A DNA stretch of 64,000 bases from Acetobacter estunensis. Its GTDB lineage: Bacteria; Pseudomonadota; Alphaproteobacteria; Acetobacterales; Acetobacteraceae. The notes under the pieces are model-generated. The model saw only the letters and a program-made list of their open reading frames with translations. It made no database searches and was not told where the DNA came from. Below are positions 62,681 through 64,000 of the stretch, piece by piece (positions within the stretch are counted from its first letter, which is position 1; every line of letters begins with the position of its first letter). The position numbers were made by a program, and so were the translations under genes. The stretch covers positions 111,823 through 175,822 of the forward strand of contig NZ_WOTH01000003.1 in NCBI RefSeq assembly GCF_011516945.1. Reading direction: 5' to 3'.

Positions 62681-63918
62681 ATGACATATGCTGTGGTATT
62701 CAAAGTTTATCGATGGGATGATGCGGTTGATCATAATTTCCGTCGATGCCGTGCCTTGGCCGTAGGGGCTGATTTCTTCATTCTCTATGACCGCACCTAT
62801 GGTGACGATCTGCCAGAAGACATTCGCACGCATGATCGGGTGTTTTTTGTGACCAATCAGGACGCTCTTGATCTGGGATTATCTGGAACGCATGACGGGA
62901 GGGTCAATCTGTTCTGGTATAATGCGGATTACCAGCACAGTCTGTTTGTCCTGAAGTATCCGGATTACGATTTTTTCTGTTTTGTCGAAAGCGACGTGGA
63001 GGGTTCTAAAAACCCCGATTTCGGATCTTCCAGACACAACAATATCAATGAGTTATCATTTTAAATTGGCTGTAAAAGAGGGTTTTTCGAACCCTCCACG
63101 TGGCGGTGAATATGCCTCTGGCGCCGATCATGCGAAAAATGAGGGAGCAGGGTCTGGAGCTCATTTTTCAGCCGCAGTTATACGCTCCGGAACAGTGGAG
63201 TCATTTTAGCACCTGTGCCGGATATTATGACGACGATACCTATATCAATAAAGGTCTATTCTGTATTTCGTTTTTTTCCCGTAGGGCGTTGCTTCATACC
63301 TTGCAGCGGCGTCTAAATATGACGGCGCTTCAGCAGCGTCGGAAACTGTCGACATGGCCTATTTCCGAAGCTGTCATGGCGCATGAACCCATTCGGGCGG
63401 GAATGAAGTGGGCGCGGCTCGATACGGTCTGTCGTGGGCTCGATCATTACGACTGGTCACCACCTTATGCCGTGGCCGAACTGGATGGCATGATCGGAAT
63501 GGATATCGTCCATCCGGTCACGTCCATGAATCGCAGTTTTATGATTCGTAATTTCCAGCAGGATTACCATTCGTTGTGGTCGGAAAAGGAGGTGAGGGAG
63601 GGCAGGTCACGCGCTCGTGCCCGTACTATTCGGGATTTCGAGGTTTTTGCGCGCCTGTATAATTCTCCGCATATTCAGTCTTCCCGTGATCGTGCGCAGG
63701 CAATACTGGAAGATGCCCGTTCATTGCTGGAGGGTGAAACGCTCTTTCTTCTTCATGGAACGAACCGATTGGCCGAAGAAAAATGGCGCGTGCGAGGAAG
63801 CCGTGAGCATGCTTTTCCGGCCGCCTGTCTTTCCGATCTGCCAAACTGGGACGAGCATCAGGCTCATGACATGCAGTCCGGCGAATGGATCGACGCGGAT
63901 TTCTCACATTTTGTCTGA
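62681..63918 (+). pseudogene. Glycosyltransferase-like gene broken by two frameshifts
   Basis: The 5' part (62681 to about 63000) reads MTYAVVFKVYRWDDAVDHNF... to DYDFFCFVESDVE, a GT-A-like acidic motif. The coding frame then moves by one base near 63000 (run GGG) and by one more near 63085 (run TTTTT), after which it continues to 63918 (MPLAPIMRKMREQGLELIFQPQ...). Removing one base at each run gives a continuous protein of about 412 residues. Either the gene is inactive, or the two homopolymer runs hold sequencing errors. Function unknown. Confidence 0.6.
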
Positions 63919-63952
63919 AGAGTGTTATTCTCTGTTCTGAGAGCTGTGTCCT

Positions 63953-64000
63953 GTGCGTCTGATCTGGAATGACAACGGCATTTTGCCTCTGGAGGCAGAT
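63953..64000 (+). CDS. Start of a gene running off the window (doubtful)
   Basis: A GTG at 63953 opens a frame (MRLIWNDNGILPLEAD) to the window end. Only 16 codons are visible, so the product cannot be named. Confidence 0.3.
   Translation, partial: MRLIWNDNGILPLEAD

Noticed and set aside
62461..62703. 80-codon minus-strand frame upstream of the aminotransferase operon
   Set aside because: It overlaps the start of the plus-strand gene, has no ribosome-binding site and has no recognisable features; more likely leader or promoter DNA.

Overview
The window is about 60% G+C chromosomal DNA that I read as an alphaproteobacterium of the acetic acid bacteria (Acetobacteraceae). That placement rests on the overall style of the proteins and is an inference; the species is not determined. 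Gene density is high. Many neighbouring genes are coupled by ATGA or TGATG overlaps, and rho-independent terminators are easy to see.

Layout. 1-11.3 kb is ordinary core and small-protein territory: the 3' part of glutamate synthase (gltB), a cation/proton antiporter, an aldo/keto reductase, an aminotransferase, fumarase C, an HdeD-type and a PsiE-type membrane protein, and several small exported proteins. 11.385-20.186 kb is an 8.8-kb integrated element. It is flanked by perfect 20-bp direct repeats, one of which is the 3' end of a tRNA-Asn gene. It carries a tyrosine integrase, an XRE repressor with a candidate operator, coupled small early genes, an A+T-rich gene of unknown function, an AlpA-like regulator, a putative small terminase, a terminase large subunit split into separate ATPase and nuclease genes, and a RuvC-like resolvase. 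No capsid, portal or tail gene is present.

20.2-40.9 kb returns to chromosome. It holds an orphan transporter-binding protein, a DUF2075 helicase coupled to a YdcF-type membrane protein, nicotinamidase coupled to a BMP-type nucleoside ABC transporter, a four-gene coupled operon (glutamine-amidotransferase hydrolase, pseudouridine synthase, rsmD, YigZ), tadA, an HtrA protease, a NemR-like regulator with palindromic operators next to a YqhD-type alcohol dehydrogenase and an aldehyde dehydrogenase, and ispE.

40.9-54.8 kb is the most coherent system. On the minus strand lie an N-methylglutamate-synthase-type three-subunit enzyme (mgsABC), a gamma-glutamylmethylamide/glutamine synthetase (gmaS type) and an ammonium transporter. 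On the plus strand lie a four-subunit sarcosine oxidase-type enzyme (soxBDAG) and purU. Two regulators (XRE-cupin and LysR) sit between the two arms. Together this is a plausible route for methylated amines: methylamine is captured as gamma-glutamylmethylamide or N-methylglutamate, oxidatively demethylated with the C1 unit passed to tetrahydrofolate, and released as formate, with nitrogen kept as glutamate/ammonium.

54.8-64 kb contains a gene-poor stretch, an outer-membrane barrel gene followed by an amino-acid permease, a three-gene coupled operon (DegT-type aminotransferase, flavin monooxygenase-like protein, SAM methyltransferase), and a glycosyltransferase-like gene broken by two apparent single-base insertions.
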